Assembly (NCBI RefSeq): GCF_001046875.1
Contig: NZ_HF571038.1
Coordinates: 3,012,532 to 3,050,650, forward strand
Reading direction: 5' to 3'
Length of the DNA: 38,119 bases
Source of the DNA: Nostocoides jenkinsii Ben 74
GTDB lineage: Bacteria; Actinomycetota; Actinomycetes; Actinomycetales; Dermatophilaceae
The position numbers were made by a program, and so were the translations under genes. Of this stretch, positions 7,097-16,000 are shown piece by piece. Position 1 is the stretch's first letter, and each line of letters starts with the position of its first letter. A model generated the notes under the pieces. That model saw nothing but the letters and a program-made list of their open reading frames with translations. It had not been told where the DNA came from and ran no database searches.

Positions 7097-7690
7097 TCAC
7101 ACGTCGGCAAGCAGCGCATCGACCGCCACGAGGTAGCGGTCGGCGGATTCCGCACCCAACACCGCCCGGTGAACCAAATATCCCTGCGCCAGACCGATAA
7201 TCGCCGGTGCTCGGATGGCAGCCCGCGATTCTGCGGTGCACCTCCCGACGCCCCGGGAGACGAACCACTCCACGAGATAGGCTTCGAAGCCCGCACCCAT
7301 GACGGAGACAGCGCGCTGCGCCACCTCACGCACGGGTCCACCCGAGCCCGCCGCCCCCCAGATCTGCAGCACCAACCCACTGTCGACGAGATCGGTGGGC
7401 ATGCCGTCGATGAGCCGGCGCAGCACCTGGGCGGGCGTTGGCAAGGGCCGCTCATGTGCCAGGGCCTCGAGAGCCACGACCCGACCAGCCATCACGCGCT
7501 CGGCGACCTGCCCGACGAGGGCCTCCTTATTGTCGAAGTAGCCATAGATCGCCCCGGCCGACATGCCCGACTCGCTGATGATGTCGGCCATCGACATCTC
7601 GCTCAAGCCCTGGCGCAGCGCGACAGCATGGGCCGCATCCAGGATGCGATCGCGAACGGCGGCGCGGTGGGCAGGTGACACCTTCGGCAT
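7097..7690 (-). CDS. TetR-family repressor, divergent from the export gene
   Basis: This 197-residue protein has an N-terminal TetR helix-turn-helix at about 10-58: RDRILDAAHAVALRQGLSEM, then MADIISESGMSAGAIYGYF with the recognition helix. A variable all-helical ligand domain follows. ATG 7690 is preferred over longer upstream frames because the family normally starts 5-15 residues before the HTH and the longer reading would cross the operator. The gene is divergent from the ABC-2-like membrane protein at 7785, and a perfect inverted repeat lies between them, so it probably represses both itself and that gene until a ligand binds. Confidence 0.92.
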   Translation of the reverse strand: MPKVSPAHRAAVRDRILDAAHAVALRQGLSEMSMADIISESGMSAGAIYGYFDNKEALVGQVAERVMAGRVVALEALAHERPLPTPAQVLRRLIDGMPTDLVDSGLVLQIWGAAGSGGPVREVAQRAVSVMGAGFEAYLVEWFVSRGVGRCTAESRAAIRAPAIIGLAQGYLVHRAVLGAESADRYLVAVDALLADV

Positions 7691-7702
7691 ACCACTATCA
7701 TC

Positions 7703-7724
7703 GCAAAACGAACGATCGTTTTGC
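7703..7724. promoter_or_regulatory. TetR-type operator, perfect 9-4-9 inverted repeat
   Basis: GCAAAACGA (7703-7711) and TCGTTTTGC (7716-7724) are exact reverse complements around ACGA, with a central AACGATCGTT palindrome (7711-7720). It lies 13 bases upstream of the TetR start and about 60 before the divergent GTG. This is the size and symmetry expected of a TetR-family site. Confidence 0.75.
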
Positions 7725-7753
7725 AAGATGGACCCCGCAGGTGCACACTCGAT

Positions 7754-7770
7754 AACGAACGATCCTTCGC
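7754..7770. promoter_or_regulatory. Second TetR-like half-palindromic site
   Basis: AACGAACGAT (7754-7763) repeats exactly the sequence at 7707-7716 in the main operator. It forms an imperfect palindrome CGAACGATCCTTCG (7757-7770) immediately before the ribosome site of the export gene. It probably allows repression specifically of that gene. Confidence 0.55.
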
Positions 7771-7784
7771 TAATAGGAGAACCC

Positions 7785-8858
7785 GTGAACGCCCCCAGCT
7801 CAACCGCGCCAGCCCGAGCCCTCGGCACAACACCTGCAGGAACCCCCTGGCACGCCAGCCTGCGCGTCGCCGTCCTCGCCTCCCTCGCCGTCATCATCGT
7901 GCTACTTGCCTTTCTTTGGCCGAGCTACACCAGCAAGGTCAAGGACCTGCCACTCATCGTCGCCGGCCCGCCCGCTGCCACCGCCCAGTTGACGACGGGC
8001 CTGAGCGCGACCGGAATGTTCGACATCACGTCGGCGACCGACCGGGAAGCCGCCGTCGTCGCCATCGAGGAACGCAATGCGTATGGCGCGGTCGTCGCCG
8101 GCCCCGGTGGCGTGGAAGTGTTGACCGCCACCGCTGCCAGCCCCATCGCCGCTCAGGCCATCACCGGCGTCGCGCAGAAGCTCGCGGCCCAGGCGGCCCA
8201 GCAGGCCCAGGCCACCGGAGCCGAAGCACCGAAAGTCACCATGACCGAGGTGGCCCCCTTCGGGGAGAAGGATCCGCGCGGCAGCAACGTCGCCGTGGCC
8301 GGGCTGCCGCTGGCGATGGGCGGCATGGTCGGCGGTGTCCTGGTATCCCTCCTCGTGTCTGGGCACCGTCGCCGCTTCGGCGCGGTCGCGGCATACGCCG
8401 TCATCGGTGGGCTGGCCCTCGCGGCGGTCCTCGGGCCGTGGCTCCACGTCCTGACCGGGTCCTACCTGGTGGAGGCGGCCATCATGGGTGCCGCCCTATT
8501 TGCTACGGCCTCCTTCATCGTCGGTCTGCACGGCCTGATCGGCCAGCCGGGTATCGCGGTGGGCGCCATCGTCACGCTCTTCCTGGGCAATCCGCTCTCC
8601 GGGATGTCGCTGCCCAAGGAGTTGCTGCCCTGGCACTGGGGCGAGATTGGCCAGTTCTTCGTGCCGGGCGCGTCGGGGACCCTGCTTCGCCTGGAGTCCT
8701 ACTTCCCGCAGGCGTCGACGACTCACGGCTGGCTCGTGCTGGCGGCATGGTCTCTCGCGGGGCTGGCCATGCTGTGGTTCGGCCCGCACCGCGACGACCA
8801 CGCTGCAGCGGACACGACCACCGAGACGGCCGTGGAGACGGAACTGCTCCCCGCCTGA
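7785..8858 (+). CDS. ABC-2/YhgE-like membrane export protein
   Basis: This 357-residue protein has one N-terminal span (about 25-45, LRVAVLASLAVIIVLLAFLW), a periplasm-facing domain of about 140 residues rich in Ala/Gln (AQKLAAQAAQQAQATG), then about five spans from residue 180 to 345. This is the shape of the ABC-2/YhgE-Pip/DUF3533 group, membrane components linked to export of drugs or lipids. No ATPase gene is adjacent. GTG 7785 is chosen because TAGGAGA lies four bases before it; the frame is open further upstream through the operators. Expression should be controlled by the divergent TetR protein. Confidence 0.78.
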   Translation: MNAPSSTAPARALGTTPAGTPWHASLRVAVLASLAVIIVLLAFLWPSYTSKVKDLPLIVAGPPAATAQLTTGLSATGMFDITSATDREAAVVAIEERNAYGAVVAGPGGVEVLTATAASPIAAQAITGVAQKLAAQAAQQAQATGAEAPKVTMTEVAPFGEKDPRGSNVAVAGLPLAMGGMVGGVLVSLLVSGHRRRFGAVAAYAVIGGLALAAVLGPWLHVLTGSYLVEAAIMGAALFATASFIVGLHGLIGQPGIAVGAIVTLFLGNPLSGMSLPKELLPWHWGEIGQFFVPGASGTLLRLESYFPQASTTHGWLVLAAWSLAGLAMLWFGPHRDDHAAADTTTETAVETELLPA

Positions 8859-8860
8859 GC

Positions 8861-8924
8861 TTCTGATCGCCCGACGTTCTGATCGCCCGACGTTCTGACC
8901 GCCAGAGCTTCTGACCGCGTGCTC
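8861..8924. repeat. Four tandem 16-base repeats
   Basis: Two exact units TTCTGATCGCCCGACG (8861-8876, 8877-8892) are followed by two diverged ones (8893-8908 and 8909-8924, both starting TTCTGACCGC). They begin two bases after the stop of the export gene and end before the promoter of the CDF gene. Role unknown. Confidence 0.85.
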
Positions 8925-8970
8925 AGGAGACTGCCCCGGTAGGCTCAACTGCGACGTCGGGAGGGCATCC

Positions 8971-9873
8971 ATGGGGCACGATCACGGCCACGGGTCGGCC
9001 GCGACGGCACATCGCTGGCGCCTACAACTCGCGTTCGGGCTCGTCGCCGCATTCTTCGTCGTCGAACTGGCGACCGGGCTGCTTGCCCGATCCCTCGCCC
9101 TCATCAGCGATGCCGGGCACATGGCCGCCGACGTCGTCGCCCTCGGCGCGGCTCTCGTCGCCACCAGGATCGCGACCCGGCCCGACCCCACCGGCCGCCG
9201 GACGTATGGCCGTTATCGGGCCGAGGTCTTCGCCTCCGGCCTCGCGGTCCTGCTCATGCTCGGGGTCTCTGCCTACATCGTCATCGAGGCGATCCACCGG
9301 GTGGGTGCCGAGCCGGAGGTCGACACCGGACCGATGATGCTGGTCGGCGGCCTGGGTTTGCTGGTGAACCTCGTGTGTATGGCGCTCCTGCGCCACGGCT
9401 CGGACGAGTCACTCACCGTGAAAGGCGCCTATCTCGAAGTCGTCGCCGACACCGTGGGTTCGGTCGGCGTCATCCTCGCGGGCCTCCTCGTGCGGGCAAC
9501 GGGGGCGAGTTGGTGGGACACGGCGGTGGCCCTGGCTATCGCGGCCTTCGTCGCCATCCGTGCCCTGTGGCTGGGTCGCGAGGTCCTGGCCGTCCTGGGT
9601 CAGCACGCGCCGAAGGACGTCGACCCCAACCGGGTCGCCGCTGCCCTCGAAACCGTCCCCGATGTCGCGGACGTGCACGACCTGCACCTGTGGACCCTGA
9701 CCAGCGGTATGAGTGTGGCGACCGCCCACCTGATGACCCGCGACACCGCCGTGGACCCGGCGCGAATCCTCGCCGATGCGGCGGCCGTCATGCGCGAGCA
9801 GTTCGGCATCGAGCACGCCACCATTCAGGTCGAGCCGCCGGACTCGGCGGCCTGCTCGCGCACGTCTTGGTGA
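8971..9873 (+). CDS. Cation diffusion facilitator (CzcD/ZitB-type) metal exporter
   Basis: This 300-residue protein has a His-rich start (MGHDHGHG), six spans (residues about 18-190) and a cytoplasmic ferredoxin-like C-terminal domain (about 210-290). Transport-site residues appear in the second span (SDAGHMAADV: Asp plus His-x3-Asp) and the fifth (EVVADTVGS, Glu in place of the more common His). Members export Zn2+, and sometimes Co2+, Cd2+ or Fe2+, against protons; the Glu variant makes specificity uncertain. The C-terminal domain has HDLHLWTLTSGM, conserved in CzcD-like members. A GGGAGGG ribosome site precedes the ATG. No metal regulator is adjacent. Confidence 0.93.
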   Translation: MGHDHGHGSAATAHRWRLQLAFGLVAAFFVVELATGLLARSLALISDAGHMAADVVALGAALVATRIATRPDPTGRRTYGRYRAEVFASGLAVLLMLGVSAYIVIEAIHRVGAEPEVDTGPMMLVGGLGLLVNLVCMALLRHGSDESLTVKGAYLEVVADTVGSVGVILAGLLVRATGASWWDTAVALAIAAFVAIRALWLGREVLAVLGQHAPKDVDPNRVAAALETVPDVADVHDLHLWTLTSGMSVATAHLMTRDTAVDPARILADAAAVMREQFGIEHATIQVEPPDSAACSRTSW

Positions 9874-9913
9874 CGCGCCCAGGGCACTCGCTGGCGCCTG
9901 AGATTGCCGTGGT

Positions 9914-9953
9914 GGGGTAGTTCACTGTCGCTGGGGCGACAGCAAACCTCCCC
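9914..9953. repeat. 40-base stem-loop element, copy 2
   Basis: The arms at 9914-9927 and 9940-9953 surround a 12-base loop, the same 14-12-14 geometry as the element at 4236-4275. The inner part pairs perfectly as CTGTCGC (9925-9931) with GCGACAG (9936-9942). It lies between the convergent CDF and hydrolase genes, where a two-way terminator would be useful. Confidence 0.55.
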
Positions 9954-9985
9954 GCTAGGGCACTCTTCCGCCAATTAACACCAAC

Positions 9986-10906
9986 TCAATCAGCACCAAC
10001 TCTGGCTCGCGGGCCGATCGTGTCGCCCAAGAAATCAATGACCACCTGCCACTGCGCCTCGATGTCGGTGCCGAGGAAGACATGCTCGGCGTCCGGCACC
10101 ACGACGAGGCGGCTCCACGCGCCGGCTGCGAGCGCCGCGTCGTGCAAGCGCACGGCCTGGTCCAGCGGCGACATCGTGTCCGAGTCGCCGTGCATGATGA
10201 GCATCGGCGGCGAGTCGGCGCGCACATGTGTGACCGGCGAATACGCCATGGCAAGCCACTCGCGGGCGTCGGGATCGACTCCGCGCCAGAGGGATTCGGT
10301 CAGGTCGGGCAGGACGGTGAGGTCGGCCGCGCCATACCACCAGATGATCGAACTGACATCGGTGCGACCGCGACCGACGCCGATCCGGCCGAGGAGGTGC
10401 GGATCGGGTTGTTCCGCGCTACCAGCCAACCCCGCCAGCGCGGCGAGATGGGCACCGGCCGAGTCTCCCCAGAGCGCGAGGCGGTCGCCGTCGAGGCCGA
10501 GGTCCGCGGCATACGTCCGGAGATAGCGGACCGCGGCGATGAGATCGCGCACCATGTCGTCCGGCGCGACCTCCTCGATCAGCCGGTGGTCAGGCGTGGC
10601 GACGGCAAAGCCGGCATCGACGAGCTTCTGGAAGAGCCGCTGCTGACCCCACTGCAGGGGTACGAGGCGGCGGTCCCCCTCGGCCCACCCACCGCCATGC
10701 ACCCACATGACGACCGGCGCGGGTCCGCCGGCGTCGGGCACGTGCAGATCGAGAACCATCGGCCGGAATCCGGGCACTTGGGCATAGGTCAGCCCGGTCC
10801 AGGTTGTGGCGCCGCGAAGCGGCGAGGTCCGCAGCGGAGGGAGGTGCGTCATGGGCGGCCACGGTCCGTCCTCGACGGGCGGGCGTAGTTCGGTGAGGTC
10901 CACCAC
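9986..10906 (-). CDS. Alpha/beta hydrolase (HSL/BD-FAE-type esterase)
   Basis: This 306-residue protein has the alpha/beta-hydrolase fold of the hormone-sensitive-lipase/carboxylesterase group. The oxyanion-hole motif WVHGGGW is near residue 70, the nucleophile elbow GDSAG near 145, an Asp in MHGDSDTMSPLDQ near 240 and His in DAEHVF near 275, so the Ser-Asp-His triad is complete. There is no signal peptide, so it is probably cytosolic. Its substrate, a small ester, is unknown. The start is GTG 10906; a second GTG follows directly. A 9-base direct repeat (CACCAACTC) lies at its 3' end near the stop. Confidence 0.88.
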   Translation of the reverse strand: MVDLTELRPPVEDGPWPPMTHLPPLRTSPLRGATTWTGLTYAQVPGFRPMVLDLHVPDAGGPAPVVMWVHGGGWAEGDRRLVPLQWGQQRLFQKLVDAGFAVATPDHRLIEEVAPDDMVRDLIAAVRYLRTYAADLGLDGDRLALWGDSAGAHLAALAGLAGSAEQPDPHLLGRIGVGRGRTDVSSIIWWYGAADLTVLPDLTESLWRGVDPDAREWLAMAYSPVTHVRADSPPMLIMHGDSDTMSPLDQAVRLHDAALAAGAWSRLVVVPDAEHVFLGTDIEAQWQVVIDFLGDTIGPRARVGAD

Positions 10907-10931
10907 GCAAGTATCCGGCCTGGTGCCCGAC

Positions 10932-11195
10932 CTAGATGAAGATCGTCTGCGCGTTGGCGCTGATCTCGATGAAGTCGGCCGCGCTGATCACGCCCTGAAC
11001 CCCGGGATGGAGGTCGGCCTCGATCATCTTCATCATGGCGAAGGACAGCCGACAGGCATACATGTGGACTCCAGCAGCCGAGAGCAAATCCAAGAACTCA
11101 GGCACATCCGGGATGTCGAGATCGGCCATCTGCTTCTTCATCATCTTGGTCGCCATCGCCGTCATGCCAGGCAGTTGACCCACCACTTGCGGCAA
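10932..11195 (-). pseudogene. DsrE/DsrF-like protein lacking its N-terminal half
   Basis: The 87 residues match the second half of DsrE/DsrF/DsrH-like (peroxiredoxin-annotated) sulfur-relay proteins. They include LPGMTAMATKMMKKQ, a helix PEFLDLLSAAG and VHMYACRLSF with the conserved Cys. Family members have about 160 residues and begin with a strand-helix unit that is absent. In-frame sequence upstream runs into a TGA just before the TTG at 11195, so the front is truly missing. A CsoR/CstR-type operator at 11212-11227 lies where the promoter should be, so a short product could still be made. Such proteins often accompany CstR-regulated sulfide genes or copper genes. Confidence 0.7.
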
Positions 11196-11211
11196 TCATG
11201 TTTCGACGTTA

Positions 11212-11227
11212 ATACCCGCAGGGGTAT
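11212..11227. promoter_or_regulatory. CsoR/CstR-type operator ahead of the DsrE remnant
   Basis: ATACCC (11212-11217) and GGGTAT (11222-11227) are exact reverse complements around GCAG, the core form of CsoR/CstR-family sites. It closely resembles the site ahead of copZ at 16708-16724. Confidence 0.65.
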
Positions 11228-11307
11228 GAACGCGGGCGAACGTCATGTTCCGACAGTCACACTTCGTCCGCTCACCTCAGCCGGCCGAACCGCTGACCCG
11301 AGCAAGC

Positions 11308-13011
11308 TCACCCCACGCGGCGCAGGACCACCGCGGACCACCCGTCGAGGCGAGTGGACTCGAATCGGGGGGCGCGCGGCATACCCCCATCAGTGGCGGT
11401 CGCGGAGATCACCTCGGCACCGAGCCAAGAACCGGGCCCACCCACGTCGGCGAGGTCTGCCACGGTCAGCTCGACCGCCTCCCGGGAGAGGTTGGCGAGG
11501 ACGAGCAATTGGTCGTCGCCGCGGGTGCGGATGAACGCCCATACGGTCTCGTGGTCGGGCAGGAGGAGCCGGAACTCGCCCAAGGCGACGGTCGCGTCGT
11601 CGTGGCGCAGGGCGATGAGCCGGGCGTAATGAGCGAAAACCGAGTCCGGATCATCAACCTGCGCCGCCGCATTGATCTCGGTGAAATTGGGGTTGACGGC
11701 GATCCACGGCTCCCCGGTCGTGAAGCCGGCCTGCGGACCGGCATCCCATTGCACGGGCGTCCGGGCATTGTCGCGTCCCTTGGCCCGGATCGAGCGCAGC
11801 ACGTCGGCGGGATCAGCGCCGTCGCGCACCGCCTCGGCGTAGTAGTTGATGGACTCGATGTCTCGAATGTCATCAAGGGAGCCGAAGGCGACATTGGTCA
11901 TCCCGAGTTCCTCCCCTTGATAGACGTATGGCGTGCCCCGGTGCAGGTGCAGCACCGTCGCCAAGGTCTTGGCGGAGCGCTCGCGCCACTCTGGGTCGTC
12001 GTCGCCGAACCGGCTCACGGCGCGCGGCTGATCGTGGTTGTCCCAGTAGAGCGAGTTCCAGCCGACCTCGGCCAGACCCTCCTGCCAGCGGGCGAGGCAA
12101 GCCTTCAACCGCGGGAGGTGGAGAGGTCGCAGATCCCACTTGCCGAGCGGCCCGGAGTCGAGGTCGACATGCTCGAACTGGAAGATCATGTCGACTTCGG
12201 CGCGCGCGGGGTCGGTATAGAGCCGCGCCTGCTCGATCGTCGACCCGGGCATCTCGCCGACCGTGATGAGTTGGGCCTCGCGGCCGGCGAACACCTCCCG
12301 ATGCATCTCGTGGAGGAACTCGTGGATGCGGGGGCCGTTGAAGGTCTGCGCGAACAGGTCGCCGTGGGCGTCCTGCAGCGGCACGACCTTGGAGATCAGG
12401 TTGATGACGTCCATGCGGAAGCCATCGACCCCGCGATCGAGCCAGCGGCGCATCATCGCGTAGACCGCTTCGCGAACCTGCGGGTTCTCCCAATTGAGGT
12501 CGGGCTGTTTGCGGGAGAAGAGGTGCAAGTAATACTGACCCGTCGCCTGATCGAATTCCCAGGTCGAGCCGGAGAAGAAGGACACCCAGTCGGTGGGCTG
12601 GTCGCGCCACCAATACCAATCCCGCTTGGGGTTGTCGCGCGAGGAGCGGGACTCCAGGAACCACTCGTGCTCGTCGCTGGTGTGGTTGACCACGAGATCC
12701 ATCACCAGCTTGATGCCCCGCTCGTGCAGCCCCGCGATCAAGGCATCGAGTTGCTCCTCGGCGCCGAAGGCCGGGTCGATGCGCTCGTAGTCGCTGATGT
12801 CGTAGCCGTTGTCGTCCTGCGGCGAGCGATAGATCGGGCTCAACCACACGACGTCGACCCCCAGTCGCTCCAGGTGGTCGAGGCGGGCAATGATGCCGCC
12901 GAGATCCCCCATGCCGTCGCCATCACTGTCGGCGAAGCTGCGCGGATAGATCTGATAGACGGTGGCTGAGGTCCACCACGGGGCATCGGAAGCAAGGTCG
13001 GACACGGTCAT
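11308..13011 (-). CDS. GH13 alpha-glucosidase (oligo-1,6-glucosidase type)
   Basis: This 567-residue enzyme of glycoside hydrolase family 13 hydrolyses terminal alpha-glucosidic bonds in short oligosaccharides. Conserved regions appear in order: SPIYRSPQDDNGYDISDY near the start, DLVVNHTSDEH (region I), GFRMDVINL with the nucleophile Asp near 200 (II), TVGEMPG with the acid/base Glu near 252 (III) and WDNHDQPR with the third Asp near 325 (IV). A C-terminal beta domain (about 480-567) follows. There is no signal peptide, so it acts on imported sugars. TAGGTT lies six bases upstream of the ATG, consistent with leaderless transcription. Specificity among alpha-1,4, alpha-1,6 and sucrose-type substrates cannot be settled; no sugar transporter is adjacent. 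Confidence 0.93.
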   Translation of the reverse strand: MTVSDLASDAPWWTSATVYQIYPRSFADSDGDGMGDLGGIIARLDHLERLGVDVVWLSPIYRSPQDDNGYDISDYERIDPAFGAEEQLDALIAGLHERGIKLVMDLVVNHTSDEHEWFLESRSSRDNPKRDWYWWRDQPTDWVSFFSGSTWEFDQATGQYYLHLFSRKQPDLNWENPQVREAVYAMMRRWLDRGVDGFRMDVINLISKVVPLQDAHGDLFAQTFNGPRIHEFLHEMHREVFAGREAQLITVGEMPGSTIEQARLYTDPARAEVDMIFQFEHVDLDSGPLGKWDLRPLHLPRLKACLARWQEGLAEVGWNSLYWDNHDQPRAVSRFGDDDPEWRERSAKTLATVLHLHRGTPYVYQGEELGMTNVAFGSLDDIRDIESINYYAEAVRDGADPADVLRSIRAKGRDNARTPVQWDAGPQAGFTTGEPWIAVNPNFTEINAAAQVDDPDSVFAHYARLIALRHDDATVALGEFRLLLPDHETVWAFIRTRGDDQLLVLANLSREAVELTVADLADVGGPGSWLGAEVISATATDGGMPRAPRFESTRLDGWSAVVLRRVG

Positions 13012-13099
13012 ACGGAAAACCTATCGACTGGGTCAGACAGCGGGGTCGACGGGAAATTCGGGAGCAGGTTGTCGGTGGGGACGCGTAGCGTTGAGTCCC

Positions 13100-16000
13100 G
13101 TGATTGCCACTCAGCTCGATGAATGGACGGCGCCCGTTGCGGCGACCGGCCGCTCCGGGCTGCCCTCGGGCCGGCGCCCGGTGGACTGGCGGCGCGTCTG
13201 GCGCCCGGCCACCGTCGTGTGCTTTGCCGGCTCCTTGATCGCTGCTGTCGCGGCGAGTCTCGGCTCCGTCGTGGCTGGTCAGCTCGCCGACGACGCCGCG
13301 GCCCGGCTCGTATGGGTGCTCGCCGCCCTCCTGATCGGCGGTGCCGTGATCGACACGATCGCCAAGACGGCGTGGTCCGTGATCGTCGACCGTGCCGAAG
13401 GTGCCCTCCGGGCGGATCTGTTGGACGCGGCCATGGCGCAGCCCCTGCCGGAGTTGTCGGAGCAGGCCGTCGGAGAGATTCTCGACCGCATCGACGACGA
13501 CACGCACGAGGTCGGTGGTCTGCTGCGGTGGCATGTGTGGCAAGGCATCCGGACGCTGCTCTCGGCCGGTCCGCTGTGGGTGGTCGCGGGATTGACCTGG
13601 TGGCCGGCCTTCGTGCTCTTCCCGGCCTCCGCCGCCGCCGCGCTGTGGGTGGCGCGCCGCATCCTGCCCGAGATATCACGGCGCAAGGTGCTTGAAGAGA
13701 TGGCCTGGACGGATCACGCCGCTGCCTTGGAGGAGGGCATCGCGGCCCGGGACGACCTGCGCGCCAGCCTGGGCCAGGCGTTCGTTGTGCGGCGCTGCGC
13801 CGAACTCGCTGCGGTGATCCAGCAACGGTTGACGGACGTGCTGTGGGCGGAGGTCCGGGTGACCCGGCGCACGGGCACGGTGCTCAACGGCATCCTCGCC
13901 GCCACCGCGGTCACGGGTGTGGCGCTCGTCAGCCACGGGGATCTGACGACGGCCCGACTGGTGACACTCTTCCTGGTGACAACGATGTTCGTCGGCCAAG
14001 TCGACATGCTCGCGCGGCACCTGCCCGACCTGCAGGCCGGGTTCGGGGCGATCCTGCGTCTGCGCGGCATGATCGACTCCGAACCCGAGCGAGTCGGCGG
14101 ACGCTCCCTGCCCGAGGGGCCGCTGGCTGTGGAATTCCGCGACCTGGCGTTCGGCTACGAGACCGGCCGGTTTGCCCTGCGCGACATCGACCTGCGGATC
14201 GAGGCTGGCCACACGTGCGCGTTGGTGGGGCGCACGGGTTCGGGCAAGTCCACCTTGGCGTCCCTGCTCTCGCGGGCGGTCGAGCCTCACCCCGCAACGG
14301 TCTTCCTCGGCGGCGTCGACATCGGCGAACTCGACCTCGACCAACTGCGCGCGGCCGTGGGCGTTGTCACCCAGCGGACCGAGATCATCGCGGGCACGCT
14401 GGCCGACAATGTCACGCTCTTTCGGGATCTGCCCCGACAACGCGTCGAGGCCGCCATCGCCGAACTCGGCCTGACCTCGTGGGTGGCGGGGCTTCCTGAC
14501 GGACTCGACACGACGCTTGGCCCCGGTGGCACTCGCCTGTCTGCTGGCGAGGAACAGTTGGTGGCCTTCGCGCGACTGCTGGTGCGGGACGTGCGCGTGG
14601 TGATCCTGGACGAGGCGACCGCCCGCATGGATCCCTTGACCGAGGCGCGCGTCGTCGCGGCAGCCGATCGGCTCATCGCGGGGCGCACCGGCATCCTCGT
14701 GGCGCACCGGCTGAGCACCACCGAGCGCGCCGAGCACGTCGCGGTCCTCGATGGCGGACGCATCGTTCAGCAGGGGCCCCGTGACTACGTGGCCCGGATC
14801 GACGGTCCCTTCCGGCGACTCTTGGAAGCCTCGGCCGATCCCGTGCCGGACGGCTCCAGCGCCTCGGTGGAAATCCGAGGCAGCCAGCGGGCTCGCGCGG
14901 CCGGGCCTGGCGACATCGGCACCGCGCGCCGCTCGGTTGAGCCGCCGCCCCCACCCCACCTCAAATCGATCCCGAGCCTGTCTCGCGCCATGCGCAGCAC
15001 GCTGTTCGCCGAGCCCCAGTGGGGTCTGGTCGGCGCGGCCCTGTTCCTCGTGTCGGCCACCGTCGGGGCGTATGGCGCACTCACCGGCCTCCTGTGGGGT
15101 CACGTCGTCACGGCCCTACAACGCGGTGAGCGCCCCATCGCGGCGCTAGTGGCGCTCGTCGGGTCGATCATGCTGGCCCCGGTGACCCTTGCCGAGGCCT
15201 TCAAGCGCTACCCCAAGTGGTGGGTCGCGGTGATGCTGCGGGTTCGAACGAGTGTGCTCATCGGGCAAACCGGCCAGCGCCGGCTGGATCGCACTCCGCC
15301 CGGTGAAGTCGTCGCGCGCGCCATGGATGCCGAGCGACTGGCTCGCTATGCCGACCGCTGGGTGGACTTCACCAACGGCATCGCCATCGTCGGCCTCACC
15401 AGCCTGGCTGCACGATCATGGCTCGCCGGCGGAGTATTGGCCGCCGTGCTGGTCGCCGCCGCGTTGGCTTCCGCGGTCGGCCGGCGAGTAGCGGGCCGTT
15501 CGGCGGCAGCCTCCTCGGCAGAACGCGCCGTCTTCGGTCGCGCCCTGGTCTCGGCGCTGGAATCGATTCGCACGATCAAGCTCGCGGCGGCCACGCCCGC
15601 CGTCCATGCACACCTGCGTCGGGTCGATGGCGGCCGGGTCCAGGCGGCCGTGCGGGAGCACCGCATCCAAGCGCTCCTGGAGGGGGTCCCAATCGTCATG
15701 GTCCAGGCGGGCGTGGTCGCCGCGTGGGCGGGCCTCGTTCATGGAACGTGGGGCTTGGCCACGACGCTGCTGGTTGCCAACGCCGTCAGCGGCTTCGACT
15801 GGTTCGGTCGGGTCGCTGGGTCCGTCGTGACGGAGGCGCCCGGGGTGACCGCGTGGATGCGGGCGACCAGCGAGCTGGCCGGTGGTGGGGACCTCATGGA
15901 GCTCCCCGCGGGCGTCGACCCGGTGGGCGGGAGCGCGCCCGCGCCGGCGCGCGGCATACGCGATGCCTTGGCCGAGTTGCGCCTGACCGGAGTGAGCGCG

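Noticed and set aside
8861-8924. Possible CRISPR array
   Set aside because: Units are 16 bases with no unique spacers and no cas genes; these are plain tandem repeats.
11245-12969. 574-codon plus-strand open frame
   Set aside because: It lies entirely opposite the GH13 alpha-glucosidase, whose catalytic motifs are clear; long antisense frames are common at this G+C content.
13676-15103. 475-codon minus-strand open frame
   Set aside because: It is antisense to the ABC exporter, with low-complexity composition and no recognisable motif.
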